A DNA stretch of 64,000 nt from Lentilactobacillus buchneri (GTDB lineage Bacteria; Bacillota; Bacilli; Lactobacillales; Lactobacillaceae), in contig NZ_CP073066.1 in NCBI RefSeq assembly GCF_018314255.1, forward strand, positions 1,550,001 to 1,614,000. The letters run 5' to 3'. Position 1 is the first letter of the stretch. Each line of letters opens with the position of its first letter. Position numbers and translations under genes: made by a program. Under the pieces are notes generated by a model, which saw nothing but the letters and a program-made list of their open reading frames with translations, was not told the DNA's origin and did not search any database. Shown piece after piece: positions 26,897 to 36,131 of this stretch.

Positions 26897-27718
26897 ATGA
26901 CTTCAGTTAAATGGGAATCGGTAAAAGATTACCAGGAAATTATTTTTGAACGGGCCGATAAAATCGCAAAGATTACGATGAACCGGCCGGAAAAAATGAA
27001 TGCTTTTACACCACTGACCATCCAAGAGATGATTGATGCATTCAATATCTGTCGTGATGATAGCACAATCGGCGTGATTATCCTAACCGGCGCTGGCGAC
27101 AAAGCCTTTTCTTCTGGCGGTGATCAGGGGGTTCGGGGGAATGGCGGCTATGTTGGTTCAGACCACATTGCCCGGCTAAATGTGCTGGATCTTCAGCATT
27201 TAATTCGAATCATCCCCAAACCCGTGATTGCCATGGTTAAAGGTTGGTCAGTTGGCGGCGGCAACATTCTTCAGCTGGTATGTGATTTGACGATTGCAGC
27301 TGACAACGCTCAATTTGGGCAGACAGGCCCGAAAGTCGGCAGCTTTGATGCTGGCTACGGATCCGGTTATTTGGCCCGGGTGATTGGCCATAAACGAGCC
27401 AAAGAAGTCTGGTTCTTAAACCATTTCTACAGTGCACAAGAGGCTTATGAAATGAACTGGATCAATAAAGTGGTCCCACTTTCAGAGGTTGAGTCGGCCA
27501 CATTGGATTGGTGTAACGAAATTCTCCAGAAATCGCCAACCGCGCTTCGATTCATCAAGGCAGCCATGAATGCTGATACCGATGGTTTGGCTGGCCTTCA
27601 GCAGTTGGGTGGGGATGCCACGATGCTCTTTTACACCACTGATGAGGGCAAAGAGGGCCGGGACGCCTTTAATCAAAAACGACAGCCTGATTTTGATCAA
27701 TTTCCTAAGTTCCCATAG
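26897..27718 (+). CDS. menB: 1,4-dihydroxy-2-naphthoyl-CoA synthase
   Basis: A crotonase-fold enzyme of 273 residues that closes the naphthoquinone ring of o-succinylbenzoyl-CoA. Signatures are the oxyanion-hole motifs ([12 protein letters not shown] and [12 protein letters not shown]), the [22 protein letters not shown] stretch typical of MenB and the terminal KRQPDF. AAAGGA sets the ATG. menE follows eight bases later, so the two form an operon. Confidence 0.93.
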   Translation: MTSVKWESVKDYQEIIFERADKIAKITMNRPEKMNAFTPLTIQEMIDAFNICRDDSTIGVIILTGAGDKAFSSGGDQGVRGNGGYVGSDHIARLNVLDLQHLIRIIPKPVIAMVKGWSVGGGNILQLVCDLTIAADNAQFGQTGPKVGSFDAGYGSGYLARVIGHKRAKEVWFLNHFYSAQEAYEMNWINKVVPLSEVESATLDWCNEILQKSPTALRFIKAAMNADTDGLAGLQQLGGDATMLFYTTDEGKEGRDAFNQKRQPDFDQFPKFP

Positions 27719-27726
27719 GAAGGTTG

Positions 27727-29151
27727 ATGAAAGTGGATAATTGGATTTTAAAGCAGGCGGAAACTGCCCCTGGTCGGCTCGCGGTCGATGACGGCAACAC
27801 CCAGCTAACGTTTCTGGAACTCAAGCAGCAGGTTTCTCAACTGGCTGGACAATTGAAGGCTGCCTCCGTGTTGGATGGCGATCGAGTTGGGATTATGACC
27901 AAGAATTCTTTACTAGGCTATCTGATGGCCATGGCGGTCTTAGGATCCGGTAAGACAATCGTTTGGATTAATTGGCGTTTGTCTGATGATGAAATCCATC
28001 GCCAATTATCAGATAGTGAACCAGCGGCCTGTCTGGTGGCGGATGATCTTTTTCGAGAAAGTTTTGACCAACGGTTTATTACCTTTAGCACGATAACTGA
28101 TCAAGCGGCGGTTCAGATCACATTAGTTCCCGAATTTCGCTCTCAAGAGGTGGCCAGCATTATGTATACGTCTGGGACGACTGGTAGACCCAAAGGTGTG
28201 ATGCAGACCTTTGGCAATCACCTCGCCTCAGCAACCGCCTCAGCTTTTAACCTTGGGGTCATGCCGGGTGACGAGTGGCTTTGCTCCGTCCCAATTTTTC
28301 ATATCAGTGGTTTTTCGATTATGATGCGTGGCTTGATATATGGAATGGCAGTCCGCTTGGTCGGCCACTTCAATGCTGAATTGATTGACTACGTATTGAA
28401 ACATGAACCCATTTCGACGATTTCGGTTGTCCCGTACATGTTAAAGCAATTATTAAAATATCGAACGGCTGATAACACACCTTATCAGGCCAATTTTCAG
28501 CGCATGCTGCTGGGCGGTGGGCCAATTGATCGCCAAACCCTTCAGCAATGTCGTCAACTCCAAGTCCCGGTGGTTCAGTCATATGGGATGACGGAAACCT
28601 GTTCACAAATCATTGCCTTGAACTCAGCGGATGCTGACAAGCGAATTGGCTCGGTTGGCAAGCCACTGTTTCTGACTCAGTTAACGTTAAGTCAAGTTAA
28701 TCAGGAAGTGCTGATCAAAACGCCGGCATTGACTCCGGGTTACTTGAACCGACAGGCTGCTTTTCAAGATAAGCTAAATGACACCGGCTGGTATCGAACC
28801 GGTGATGTTGGTCATTTTGATGATGATGGCTTTTTATACATTGATGGCAGACTGGATGATATGATTATTTCTGGTGGCGAAAATATCTTTCCGGATGAGG
28901 TTGAAGCCGTTTATGTCAATCGGTCAGACATCGGCGAGATTGCCGTGGTTGGCCAAGATGATGCCAAATGGGGTCAAGTGCCCGTTGCGTTTGTGGTCAG
29001 CGATGCGCCCTTAGATCAGGTAGACCTGATCACTTATGGCAGACAGAAGTTAGCCCACTACAAGGTACCAACGAGATTTATTAGAATTGACAAACTTCCC
29101 ACCAATGTCAGCGGTAAGGTGCAGCGATTCAAGCTGAAACAGTTGTTATAA
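27727..29151 (+). CDS. menE: o-Succinylbenzoate-CoA ligase
   Basis: An adenylate-forming acyl-CoA ligase of 474 residues. The AMP-binding loop is MYTSGTTGRPKGVMQT, followed by SYGMTETCSQ, WYRTGDVGHFDDDG, DDMIISGGENIFPDEVE and the C-terminal catalytic lysine region TNVSGKVQRFKL. It activates o-succinylbenzoate for MenB. The upstream genes menF, D, H and C are absent here, as reported for several lactobacilli with incomplete menaquinone pathways. The start could be ATG 27727 or GTG 27733. Confidence 0.9.
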   Translation: MKVDNWILKQAETAPGRLAVDDGNTQLTFLELKQQVSQLAGQLKAASVLDGDRVGIMTKNSLLGYLMAMAVLGSGKTIVWINWRLSDDEIHRQLSDSEPAACLVADDLFRESFDQRFITFSTITDQAAVQITLVPEFRSQEVASIMYTSGTTGRPKGVMQTFGNHLASATASAFNLGVMPGDEWLCSVPIFHISGFSIMMRGLIYGMAVRLVGHFNAELIDYVLKHEPISTISVVPYMLKQLLKYRTADNTPYQANFQRMLLGGGPIDRQTLQQCRQLQVPVVQSYGMTETCSQIIALNSADADKRIGSVGKPLFLTQLTLSQVNQEVLIKTPALTPGYLNRQAAFQDKLNDTGWYRTGDVGHFDDDGFLYIDGRLDDMIISGGENIFPDEVEAVYVNRSDIGEIAVVGQDDAKWGQVPVAFVVSDAPLDQVDLITYGRQKLAHYKVPTRFIRIDKLPTNVSGKVQRFKLKQLL

Positions 29152-29162
29152 AATGAAACGTT

Positions 29163-29216
29163 AACAAGCCCGCAATCATGAGTAAATCATTTTACTCAGG
29201 TTGCGGGCTTGTTTTG
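29163..29216. terminator. Terminator after menE
   Basis: ACAAGCCCGCAA pairs with TTGCGGGCTTGT, with an inner GAGTAAA/TTTACTC stem, followed by TTTT. Confidence 0.92.
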
Positions 29217-29326
29217 GCTTAAAAGTGAGTTAAACCGGTTTACATCAGCCTCGTGTAACATGTTAACAAAGGTGGAACAAACTCCATCGTTGTTCTGACG
29301 GCGTCTAGAAGGCCTCAAACTATATA

Positions 29327-29340
29327 TTTTAGCGCTTACA
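29327..29340 (-). promoter_or_regulatory. Candidate cre upstream of the agmatine operon
   Basis: Read on the minus strand, TGTAAGCGCTAAAA differs from the cre consensus at one base. A TATATT -10-like box follows at 29346-29351, so CcpA bound here would block the promoter. This fits glucose repression of agmatine use. Confidence 0.55.
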
Positions 29341-29421
29341 TCCGTTATATTAAGAGCGTAAAGAAATCCTCGAGAATTTCTGAGATCCAAACGACAAACA
29401 AAATTATAGGAGATGCCAATT

Positions 29422-30456
29422 ATGAAACGAGACTTTATCGATACCAACACATACACCCGAGAAGAAATCCAATACCTGATCAACTTAGGTTTACAAATTA
29501 AACGCGACATTAAGAATGGAAACTATCCCGACTTATTATCACATCGGACACTGGGAATGATTTTTGAAGAATCATCCACACGAACCCGAGTATCATTTGA
29601 AACTGCAATGACTCAACTTGGCGGTCACGCTCAGTACCTCGCACCAGGTCAAATTCATTTAGGTTCAGCTGAAAGTGAATCACTAGGCGATACTGCCATT
29701 GTTCTTTCCCGCTTGGTTGATATCCTGATGGCCAGAGTTGCTAAGCACTCAACAGTTGAAAAATTGGCTGAAACTGCCACGGTTCCAGTTCTCAACGGAA
29801 TGAGTGATTACAACCATCCAACTCAAGAAATTGGCGACATCATCACCATGGCAGAGCATTTACCAGCAGGTAAGAAACTCAGCGACTGCAAGGTTGTCTT
29901 CGTCGGTGACGCCACTCAGGTTTGTGTATCATTAATGTTCATCGCTTCTAAGATGGGCATGAAGTTCGTTCAATTCGGACCAAAGGGTTATCAAATCAAG
30001 CCGGAAACCTTGGAAATCGGCAAGAAGAATGCTGAAGTATCAGGTGGTAGTGTTGAAATCACCGAAGATGCCGACGCAGCGATGAAAGATGCCGACTTTG
30101 TCTACACCGATGTTTGGTATGGCCTGTACGAAGCCCCACTTTCATACGATGAAAGAATGAAGATCTTTTATCCTAAGTACCAAGTTAATGACGATTTAAT
30201 GGCTAAAGGCACCAGCCACACAATGTTCATGCATTGCTTACCAGCCAACCGCGGCGAAGAAGTTACTGACAGCGTGATCGACTCACCACACTCAATTGCC
30301 TGGGATGAAGCCGAAAACCGTTTGACTGCAATGCGCGCTTTGCTGGTTTACTTGATGGCACCACGGATGAACTACACCGAAAAACAATTGGATGATTTGA
30401 ACGATCCTAAATTGAAGTCGATGATCTTAAACTTAGTTGACGACACGACTCATTAA
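29422..30456 (+). CDS. ptcA: Putrescine carbamoyltransferase
   Basis: A 344-residue enzyme that splits carbamoylputrescine with phosphate into putrescine and carbamoyl phosphate. The carbamoyl phosphate site SSTRTR is at residues 51-56, with HPTQ in [10 protein letters not shown] and the ornithine-carbamoyltransferase-like HCLPANRG at the second substrate site. The place next to an antiporter, agmatine deiminase and carbamate kinase separates it from ornithine carbamoyltransferase. Its long C-terminal helix ([20 protein letters not shown]) is also typical of PTC. TAGGAG at 29407-29412 is well spaced for ATG 29422, not for ATG 29413. Confidence 0.92.
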   Translation: MKRDFIDTNTYTREEIQYLINLGLQIKRDIKNGNYPDLLSHRTLGMIFEESSTRTRVSFETAMTQLGGHAQYLAPGQIHLGSAESESLGDTAIVLSRLVDILMARVAKHSTVEKLAETATVPVLNGMSDYNHPTQEIGDIITMAEHLPAGKKLSDCKVVFVGDATQVCVSLMFIASKMGMKFVQFGPKGYQIKPETLEIGKKNAEVSGGSVEITEDADAAMKDADFVYTDVWYGLYEAPLSYDERMKIFYPKYQVNDDLMAKGTSHTMFMHCLPANRGEEVTDSVIDSPHSIAWDEAENRLTAMRALLVYLMAPRMNYTEKQLDDLNDPKLKSMILNLVDDTTH

Positions 30457-30489
30457 TGAGCTGACGCAACGGATGTGCAGGTGAAAGAA

Positions 30490-31905
30490 ATGCAAAAAGA
30501 GAAAAAATTTAGACTATTTGATGCCGTGCTGATGTCGGTGGTCGTTGTCCTGGTGGTTGAATCAGTTGCTCCGGCTGCCGCAATCGGCCCGTCGCAATTC
30601 TTCTGGTGGGGAATCCTGTTGGTATTCTTCTTCCTGCCATACGGGTTGATTTCTGCCGAACTAGGGACGACCTATGACGAAGACGGCGGGATTTATGACT
30701 GGGTGAGAAAAGCCTTTGGCCGCCGTTGGGGTGGTCGGGCAGCTTGGCTGTACTGGATCAACTTCCCAATTTGGATGGCCAGCCTGGCCGTTCTGTTTAC
30801 CGGTGTGATTGGCCAAGTCTTCCCGACTCATTTCGGGACGTGGACCAACGTCTTAATCCAGCTGGTCTTCATCGGGATTGTCACTTTGATTTCCTCATAT
30901 CCAGTTGCCGACAGTAAATGGATTTTGAATCTGGCTGCGATTGCCAAAGTGATTATCATGGTCAGCCTGGGTGCTTTGGGCATTTACGTTGCCATGACCA
31001 AAGGCGTTGCCAGCAACTTCACCGTTAAGACGATGTTGCCGCAGATGGACGTTAAAAGTCTTGGCTACATCTCAGTGATCCTATTTAACTTCCTTGGCTT
31101 TGAAGTGGTTACTTCCATGGCCAGTGAAATGCCTAATCCAAAGAAACAAATTCCCCAGGCCATTATCTGGGGCGGTATCTTAATCGCTGTCTTCTATGTC
31201 TTTGCCGCATTTGGCATGGGCGTGGCAATTCCAAGCAGCGAACTGTCAACTTCCAGTGGTTTGATGGAAAGTATCCTACTTTTGATCGGTGGGAATAATT
31301 GGTTCGTCATCCTGATTGCGTTACTGTTTATGTATACGTTAGCGGCCAACCTGATTTCCTGGTCTGCCGGGGTGAACTACGTTGCCTCATACGCTGCCAA
31401 GAACCACGACTTGCCAAAGGTATTTGGTATTGAAAGCAAGAAGACCGGGATGCCAACCGGTGCCAATCTGTTGAACGGTGGGATTGCGGCCGTTCTGGTG
31501 GTCATTTCACCACTGATTCCCAATCAAAACATTTTCTGGGCATTCTTCTCACTGAATGTCGTTGCCTTGTTGGGCTCATACCTACTGATGTTTCCATCAT
31601 TCTGGAAACTCCGCAAAATTGATCCTGATACTGAGCGGCCATTCAAAGTTCCCGGCAATCATTTGATGATTAACTTGATGACTTGGATTCCGGTGGCATT
31701 GCTTGCCATCACGACAATTCTGTCAGCATTCCCACTCAACGGCAGTGCCGAAGAGCTTAACACCAAGATTCCAATTTTAATTGGAACGATTATTACAATC
31801 TTACTTGGTGAGGTCTGCATCAGAGCCGCTGAAAAGAATCATCCGTTGAAGAAAAAAGTCAAGGCGAGCAGTCACCACACAGAAGAAGCCTTAAGTAAAA
31901 ACTAA
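30490..31905 (+). CDS. aguD: Agmatine/putrescine antiporter (APC family)
   Basis: A membrane protein of about 471 residues with around 12 TM segments, amino acid-polyamine-organocation family. TM1 carries [13 protein letters not shown], the unwound substrate-binding helix of the family. The context assigns agmatine uptake in exchange for putrescine, which keeps the pathway running without net energy cost for transport. The start is placed at ATG 30490 after AGGTGAAAG; GTG codons at 30475 and 30481 are alternatives. Confidence 0.88.
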   Translation: MQKEKKFRLFDAVLMSVVVVLVVESVAPAAAIGPSQFFWWGILLVFFFLPYGLISAELGTTYDEDGGIYDWVRKAFGRRWGGRAAWLYWINFPIWMASLAVLFTGVIGQVFPTHFGTWTNVLIQLVFIGIVTLISSYPVADSKWILNLAAIAKVIIMVSLGALGIYVAMTKGVASNFTVKTMLPQMDVKSLGYISVILFNFLGFEVVTSMASEMPNPKKQIPQAIIWGGILIAVFYVFAAFGMGVAIPSSELSTSSGLMESILLLIGGNNWFVILIALLFMYTLAANLISWSAGVNYVASYAAKNHDLPKVFGIESKKTGMPTGANLLNGGIAAVLVVISPLIPNQNIFWAFFSLNVVALLGSYLLMFPSFWKLRKIDPDTERPFKVPGNHLMINLMTWIPVALLAITTILSAFPLNGSAEELNTKIPILIGTIITILLGEVCIRAAEKNHPLKKKVKASSHHTEEALSKN

Positions 31906-31937
31906 TTTCTGAATATAATGCAAGAGGAGCAAATACG

Positions 31938-33035
31938 ATGAAAACTTTACAATCATCACCTAAAAAAGATGGATACAGAATGCCCGGCGAGTTTGAACAT
32001 CATAAGGGTGTCTACATTCTTTGGCCAGAGCGGCCGGATAACTGGCGCAATGGTGCCAAGCCAGCTCAGCATACCTTTGTGAACGTGGCTAAAGCGATTT
32101 CCCAGTTCGAGCACGTAACGGTTGGGGTATCAGATGCCCAATACGCCAATGCCCGCCACATGCTGCCAGACGAGGTTGAAGTGGTTGAAATTTCCAGTGA
32201 CGATTCCTGGATCCGAGACTGCGGCCCAACGTTTGTCGTCAATGACGATGGCGACCTTCGCGGTGTTGACTGGACATTTAACGCTTGGGGCGGCTTGGTT
32301 GACGGTTTGTACTTCCCATGGGACAAAGACGACCGGGTTGCACAAAAAGTGACTGAAATGGAGCACGCCGACCGTTACCGTTTAGACGACTTCATTTTGG
32401 AAGGCGGCTCAATTCATGTGGATGGTGAGGGAACACTGATCACTACTGAAGAATGCCTGCTTTCAAAGGGACGCAACTCTCAGTTATCCAAAGAACAAAT
32501 TGAAAATGTCTTGAAGGAATATCTCAATTTGGACAAAGTCATTTGGCTCAAACGTGGGATCTACCTGGATGAAACCAATGGTCACGTGGACAACATTGCC
32601 AACTTCGTTAAACCTGGTGTCGTTGCCCTTGCCTGGACGGATGACCAAAACGATCCGCAATACGAGATTTCCAAAGAAAACTACGACATTTTAAGCAACG
32701 CAACTGATGCCAAAGGCCGCAAGATTCAAGTTGAAAAGCTTTATGTGCCAAAGCCGGTAACAATTACCAAAGAAGAAAGCGAAGGCGTTGATGCCGTTGA
32801 CGGCAGTTTGCCACGTCGTGAAGGCGACCGCTTGGCTGCCAGTTATGTCAACTATTACACAGCCAATGGCGGAATTGTCTTCCCAACCTTTGACGATCCA
32901 AACGATGCTAAAGCACAAGAAACTCTGCAGCGCTTGTACCCAGACCGCAAGATTGTTGGTGTTCCTGCCCGAGAAATCTTACTTGGTGGCGGTAACATTC
33001 ACTGCATCACTCAACAAGTGCCAGCTGGCAGATAG
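31938..33035 (+). CDS. aguA: Agmatine deiminase (active copy)
   Basis: A 365-residue guanidino-modifying enzyme that turns agmatine into carbamoylputrescine and ammonia. Active-site residues known from the Enterococcus enzyme are all present: Asp94 in WIRDCGP, Glu155 in LEGGSIH, His216 and Asp218 in NGHVDN, and the nucleophile Cys356 in [11 protein letters not shown]. It lies 32 bp after the antiporter and 11 bp before carbamate kinase, in one operon. Ammonia release raises cytoplasmic pH. Confidence 0.95.
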   Translation: MKTLQSSPKKDGYRMPGEFEHHKGVYILWPERPDNWRNGAKPAQHTFVNVAKAISQFEHVTVGVSDAQYANARHMLPDEVEVVEISSDDSWIRDCGPTFVVNDDGDLRGVDWTFNAWGGLVDGLYFPWDKDDRVAQKVTEMEHADRYRLDDFILEGGSIHVDGEGTLITTEECLLSKGRNSQLSKEQIENVLKEYLNLDKVIWLKRGIYLDETNGHVDNIANFVKPGVVALAWTDDQNDPQYEISKENYDILSNATDAKGRKIQVEKLYVPKPVTITKEESEGVDAVDGSLPRREGDRLAASYVNYYTANGGIVFPTFDDPNDAKAQETLQRLYPDRKIVGVPAREILLGGGNIHCITQQVPAGR

Positions 33036-33046
33036 GAGGAATCGCA

Positions 33047-34006
33047 ATGGCCAAAATTGTCGTCGCATTAGGTGGAAATGCCATCCTCTCAAAGGATGCT
33101 TCCGCTCAAGCGCAAATGAAGGCAGTTAAAAAGACTGCCAAAGAGTTGGTTAAATTTATCAAGAACGGTGATCAGTTGATCATCACTCACGGAAATGGTC
33201 CCCAAGTCGGCAACTTATTGCTTCAGCAAAATGCCGCCGACAGTGAAGTCAATCCGGCAATGCCGCTGGATACCTGTGGTGCCATGACCCAGGGCGGCAT
33301 TGGCTACTGGTTCCAAAATGCCATGAAGGAAGAGCTCCTGAATAACGGCATCGATAAAGATGTGATGGCAATTGTCACCCAGACGATCGTTGATGAGGAC
33401 GATCCAGCCTTTGAAAATCCTTCCAAGCCGATTGGTCCTTTCTATAAGGAAACGGATTTGCCTGAGATCAAGTCACTGCACCCTGACTGGGAAATCATTG
33501 AAGATTCCGGTCGCGGCTACCGACGGGTGGTTCCATCACCGAAACCGTTGGAAATTAACGAGTACGCAGCGATCAAGAAGGTCGTTGACGCAGGTATCGT
33601 GCCAATCGTTTCCGGTGGCGGCGGCATTCCCGTTGTCAAAAAAGGCAACCGCTTAATTGGGAAGGAAGCCGTGATCGACAAAGATTTCAGTGCTTCAAAG
33701 ATCGCCCAATTAATTGATGCTGACAAATTGATCATCCTGACGTCTGCCGGAGGGGTTTACTACAATTACGGCAAGCCTGATCAAGTTGAGCTCAAAGAAG
33801 TCGGCATTGACGACATTCAAAAACACATTGATGCCAATGAATTCGCCAAGGGCAGTATGATGCCAAAGGTTCAAGCAGCAGTCGCCTTTGTCCGCAGTAC
33901 CGGCAATCCCGCTGTGATCGGTGATTTGGAAGATGTTGAACAAATCATCGAAGGCAACGAAGGTACAACTATCGTTAAGGATGCTGTTCCCGCAGCAGTT
34001 AAATAG
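33047..34006 (+). CDS. arcC: Carbamate kinase
   Basis: A 319-residue amino acid kinase-fold enzyme that makes ATP from carbamoyl phosphate and ADP, the energy-yielding last step of the agmatine route. Motifs are VVALGGNAI at the N-terminus, THGNGPQVGN, IVSGGGGIPV and DKDFSASKIAQLIDAD. In agmatine clusters it is also called aguC. A terminator follows, so the next two genes form a separate unit. Confidence 0.95.
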   Translation: MAKIVVALGGNAILSKDASAQAQMKAVKKTAKELVKFIKNGDQLIITHGNGPQVGNLLLQQNAADSEVNPAMPLDTCGAMTQGGIGYWFQNAMKEELLNNGIDKDVMAIVTQTIVDEDDPAFENPSKPIGPFYKETDLPEIKSLHPDWEIIEDSGRGYRRVVPSPKPLEINEYAAIKKVVDAGIVPIVSGGGGIPVVKKGNRLIGKEAVIDKDFSASKIAQLIDADKLIILTSAGGVYYNYGKPDQVELKEVGIDDIQKHIDANEFAKGSMMPKVQAAVAFVRSTGNPAVIGDLEDVEQIIEGNEGTTIVKDAVPAAVK

Positions 34007-34013
34007 TTTAAAA

Positions 34014-34060
34014 TGAACGAGGCATGGACGAAACGACGGTTTTGTTGATGCCTCGTTTTG
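34014..34060 (+). terminator. Terminator after carbamate kinase
   Basis: AACGAGGCAT pairs with ATGCCTCGTT, followed by TTG. It splits the agmatine cluster into a catabolic operon and an aguA2-regulator unit. Confidence 0.82.
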
Positions 34061-34144
34061 CGTCGATTGATGGGGTATTAGCAGAATGATAGTGCTTTCA
34101 CAGCAAAAATGTTATGATTGAGCGAGAAAATATCGAGGTAAATA

Positions 34145-35233
34145 ATGAAGATCAAAAAGACAACTCCACAAGAGGATAAATACAATGTGGCCCCTGAATG
34201 GCATCAACACCAGCAGGCCTACATGATGTGGCCGGAACGCACGGATAACTGGCGGGATGGAGCCAAACCCGCTCAAAAAGTTTTCAGTGAAGTCGCTGCG
34301 AAGATTAGTCGGTATGAGCCGCTGACAATGCTGGTTTCGCGTCAACAATACGAGCACGCCCTGCATGCCTTGCCGGAATCGGTTCGGGTGGTGGAAATGA
34401 GTTACAACGATGCTTGGATGCGGGATGTCGGCCCAACTTACTTGGTCAACGCCCAAAATAACGTCCGAGCCGTCAGTTGGCAGTTCAATGCCTGGGGCGG
34501 CCTGGTCGACGGCCTTTACTTCCCGTGGGATCAGGACAACCTGGTATCCGGGAAAGTCAGTGACTTGGACCGGATCGACTACTATGAAGCCGATTTTGTC
34601 TTGGAAGGATCCGCGTACCAGACCGATGGCGAAGGAACGCTGATTGCCACTGAAGAATCGGTCTTATCCGAGGGGCGCAACGGCCAAGTTAATCAGGCAG
34701 ATGTTGAAGCGGTTTTTAAACGCTATTTGAACGTCACCAAGATTATTTGGTTGGCCCGGGGCTATTTCATGGACGAAACCAATGGCGATGTGGACAACAT
34801 GGTCAACTTTGTCCGCCCTGGTGAAGTGGCCTTAACCTGGACCGAAGATCAGACTGATCCAATGTATGAAATCTGCCATGAAGCCTTGGCAACTCTAGAG
34901 GCGGCGACCGATGCGTCCGGCAGGCATTTCAAGATTCACCGGGTCCAGATGCCCAAACCATTATTAATCACCAAAGCCGAGAGTGAAGGCGTTGACCCGG
35001 TCAACGGTCGGCTGCCGCGTTACGAAGGTGATCGTTTGATGGCCACTTACATTAACTGTTACTTGGTGAACGGCGCCGTGATTCTGCCCATTTTTGGCGA
35101 TGAGCACGACCAGGCGGCCATCGACCAATACACCAAAATCTTTCCAGATCGAAAAATTGAACCCGTGTACGCCCGTGAACTGCTGCTTGGCGGCGGCGAC
35201 ATCCACTCGATCGTCCTCGGGGTTCCAGATTAG
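34145..35233 (+). CDS. Agmatine deiminase paralogue lacking catalytic residues
   Basis: A 362-residue protein clearly homologous to the agmatine deiminase at 31938-33035 along its whole length. Compared with that copy, the catalytic His is Asp215 (NGDVDN), the nucleophilic Cys is Ser355 (GGGDIHSIV), and the GGSIH segment after the conserved Glu154 reads GSAYQ. Asp94 and Asp217 are kept. Without the Cys it should not form the thiouronium intermediate. The intact frame, normal length and good ribosome site argue against simple decay. It is 9 bp from the RpiR-type regulator and separated from the catabolic genes by a terminator, so a sensor or regulatory role is plausible. It corresponds to the second agmatine deiminase gene of lactobacilli clusters. 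Confidence 0.9.
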   Translation: MKIKKTTPQEDKYNVAPEWHQHQQAYMMWPERTDNWRDGAKPAQKVFSEVAAKISRYEPLTMLVSRQQYEHALHALPESVRVVEMSYNDAWMRDVGPTYLVNAQNNVRAVSWQFNAWGGLVDGLYFPWDQDNLVSGKVSDLDRIDYYEADFVLEGSAYQTDGEGTLIATEESVLSEGRNGQVNQADVEAVFKRYLNVTKIIWLARGYFMDETNGDVDNMVNFVRPGEVALTWTEDQTDPMYEICHEALATLEAATDASGRHFKIHRVQMPKPLLITKAESEGVDPVNGRLPRYEGDRLMATYINCYLVNGAVILPIFGDEHDQAAIDQYTKIFPDRKIEPVYARELLLGGGDIHSIVLGVPD

Positions 35234-35242
35234 AGGTTTTAT

Positions 35243-36028
35243 ATGAACTTTTTTGAGATCATTAAACCATATGTCGAAAAATTGAATAAAAATGAATACG
35301 GCTTACTCGACTATGTGATCAAGAATATGGATAAAATCCAAAACAAGAGTATCCGAGAAATTGCGGCGGCCTGTTATGTTTCGACCACCACTTTTTTGCG
35401 TTTTGTCAGAAAAATCGGCTTCTCCGGTTATAGTGAATTTAGCACCGTGATTAAGTACACGGTCCTGAACAGCGATAAGCAGGAAGACAAGGCTGAACCG
35501 TTTGTTGAAGAACAGTCCAAATATCGTAACGAATATCTGAAAAATATTGAAGAAACTGTCCGGGTGCTTGACGAGCGCAAACTGTTAAAAATCTGTCAGG
35601 TGTTGGACCATCAGCCCAAGCTGTACTTTTTTGCCAAGGGCTTCAGTAAGTACTCTGCCGAATACATTGAATACTTATATACTTTGAACGGGTTCATTGT
35701 AATTTTCCCAAAGAATCACGAGCAGCGCCGGCTGGCCTACCGCAACGTACAGCTCAACGACGTTGTCTTTGTTTTTGATTATGAAGGTGAGGATGATGAA
35801 CTGATTCAAATTATTCAAAATCTGCAAAGCCAAAAGGAATACGCCTTGCTGGTTTCAATTACCGGCGCGAATAACAATACGATTCAAAACATGAGTGACG
35901 AAAACCTCTATCTGTTCACGGACGAACTCAAAGTCAGCGGAGTTGATATGACGTCGCACGTTTCGTTAATTGTGATTATGGAATTGCTGCTGTATCAATT
36001 TATGGAGTATGAGAAGTCAAAACAATAG
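35243..36028 (+). CDS. aguR: RpiR-family transcriptional regulator of the agmatine cluster
   Basis: A 261-residue regulator. The N-terminal HTH_6 domain is around residues 15-70 (SIREIAAACYVSTTTFLRFVRKIG). The C-terminal part (about 105-250) has the SIS-like fold, where the usual sugar-phosphate motif is poorly kept, as in KLYFFAKGFSKYSAEYI. A non-sugar ligand such as agmatine is therefore reasonable. It is co-transcribed with the inactive deiminase paralogue. The symbol follows the use of RpiR-type regulators in lactobacilli agmatine clusters. Confidence 0.82.
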   Translation: MNFFEIIKPYVEKLNKNEYGLLDYVIKNMDKIQNKSIREIAAACYVSTTTFLRFVRKIGFSGYSEFSTVIKYTVLNSDKQEDKAEPFVEEQSKYRNEYLKNIEETVRVLDERKLLKICQVLDHQPKLYFFAKGFSKYSAEYIEYLYTLNGFIVIFPKNHEQRRLAYRNVQLNDVVFVFDYEGEDDELIQIIQNLQSQKEYALLVSITGANNNTIQNMSDENLYLFTDELKVSGVDMTSHVSLIVIMELLLYQFMEYEKSKQ

Positions 36029-36131
36029 TGTATTGGAAGCTAACAGCTTACTTTCCGTACCCGATTTTGTTTGTCTTCAAGCCCACATATGGTAAAATTC
36101 AAGAAACAAATTGATTCGAAAGGAATTTGAG

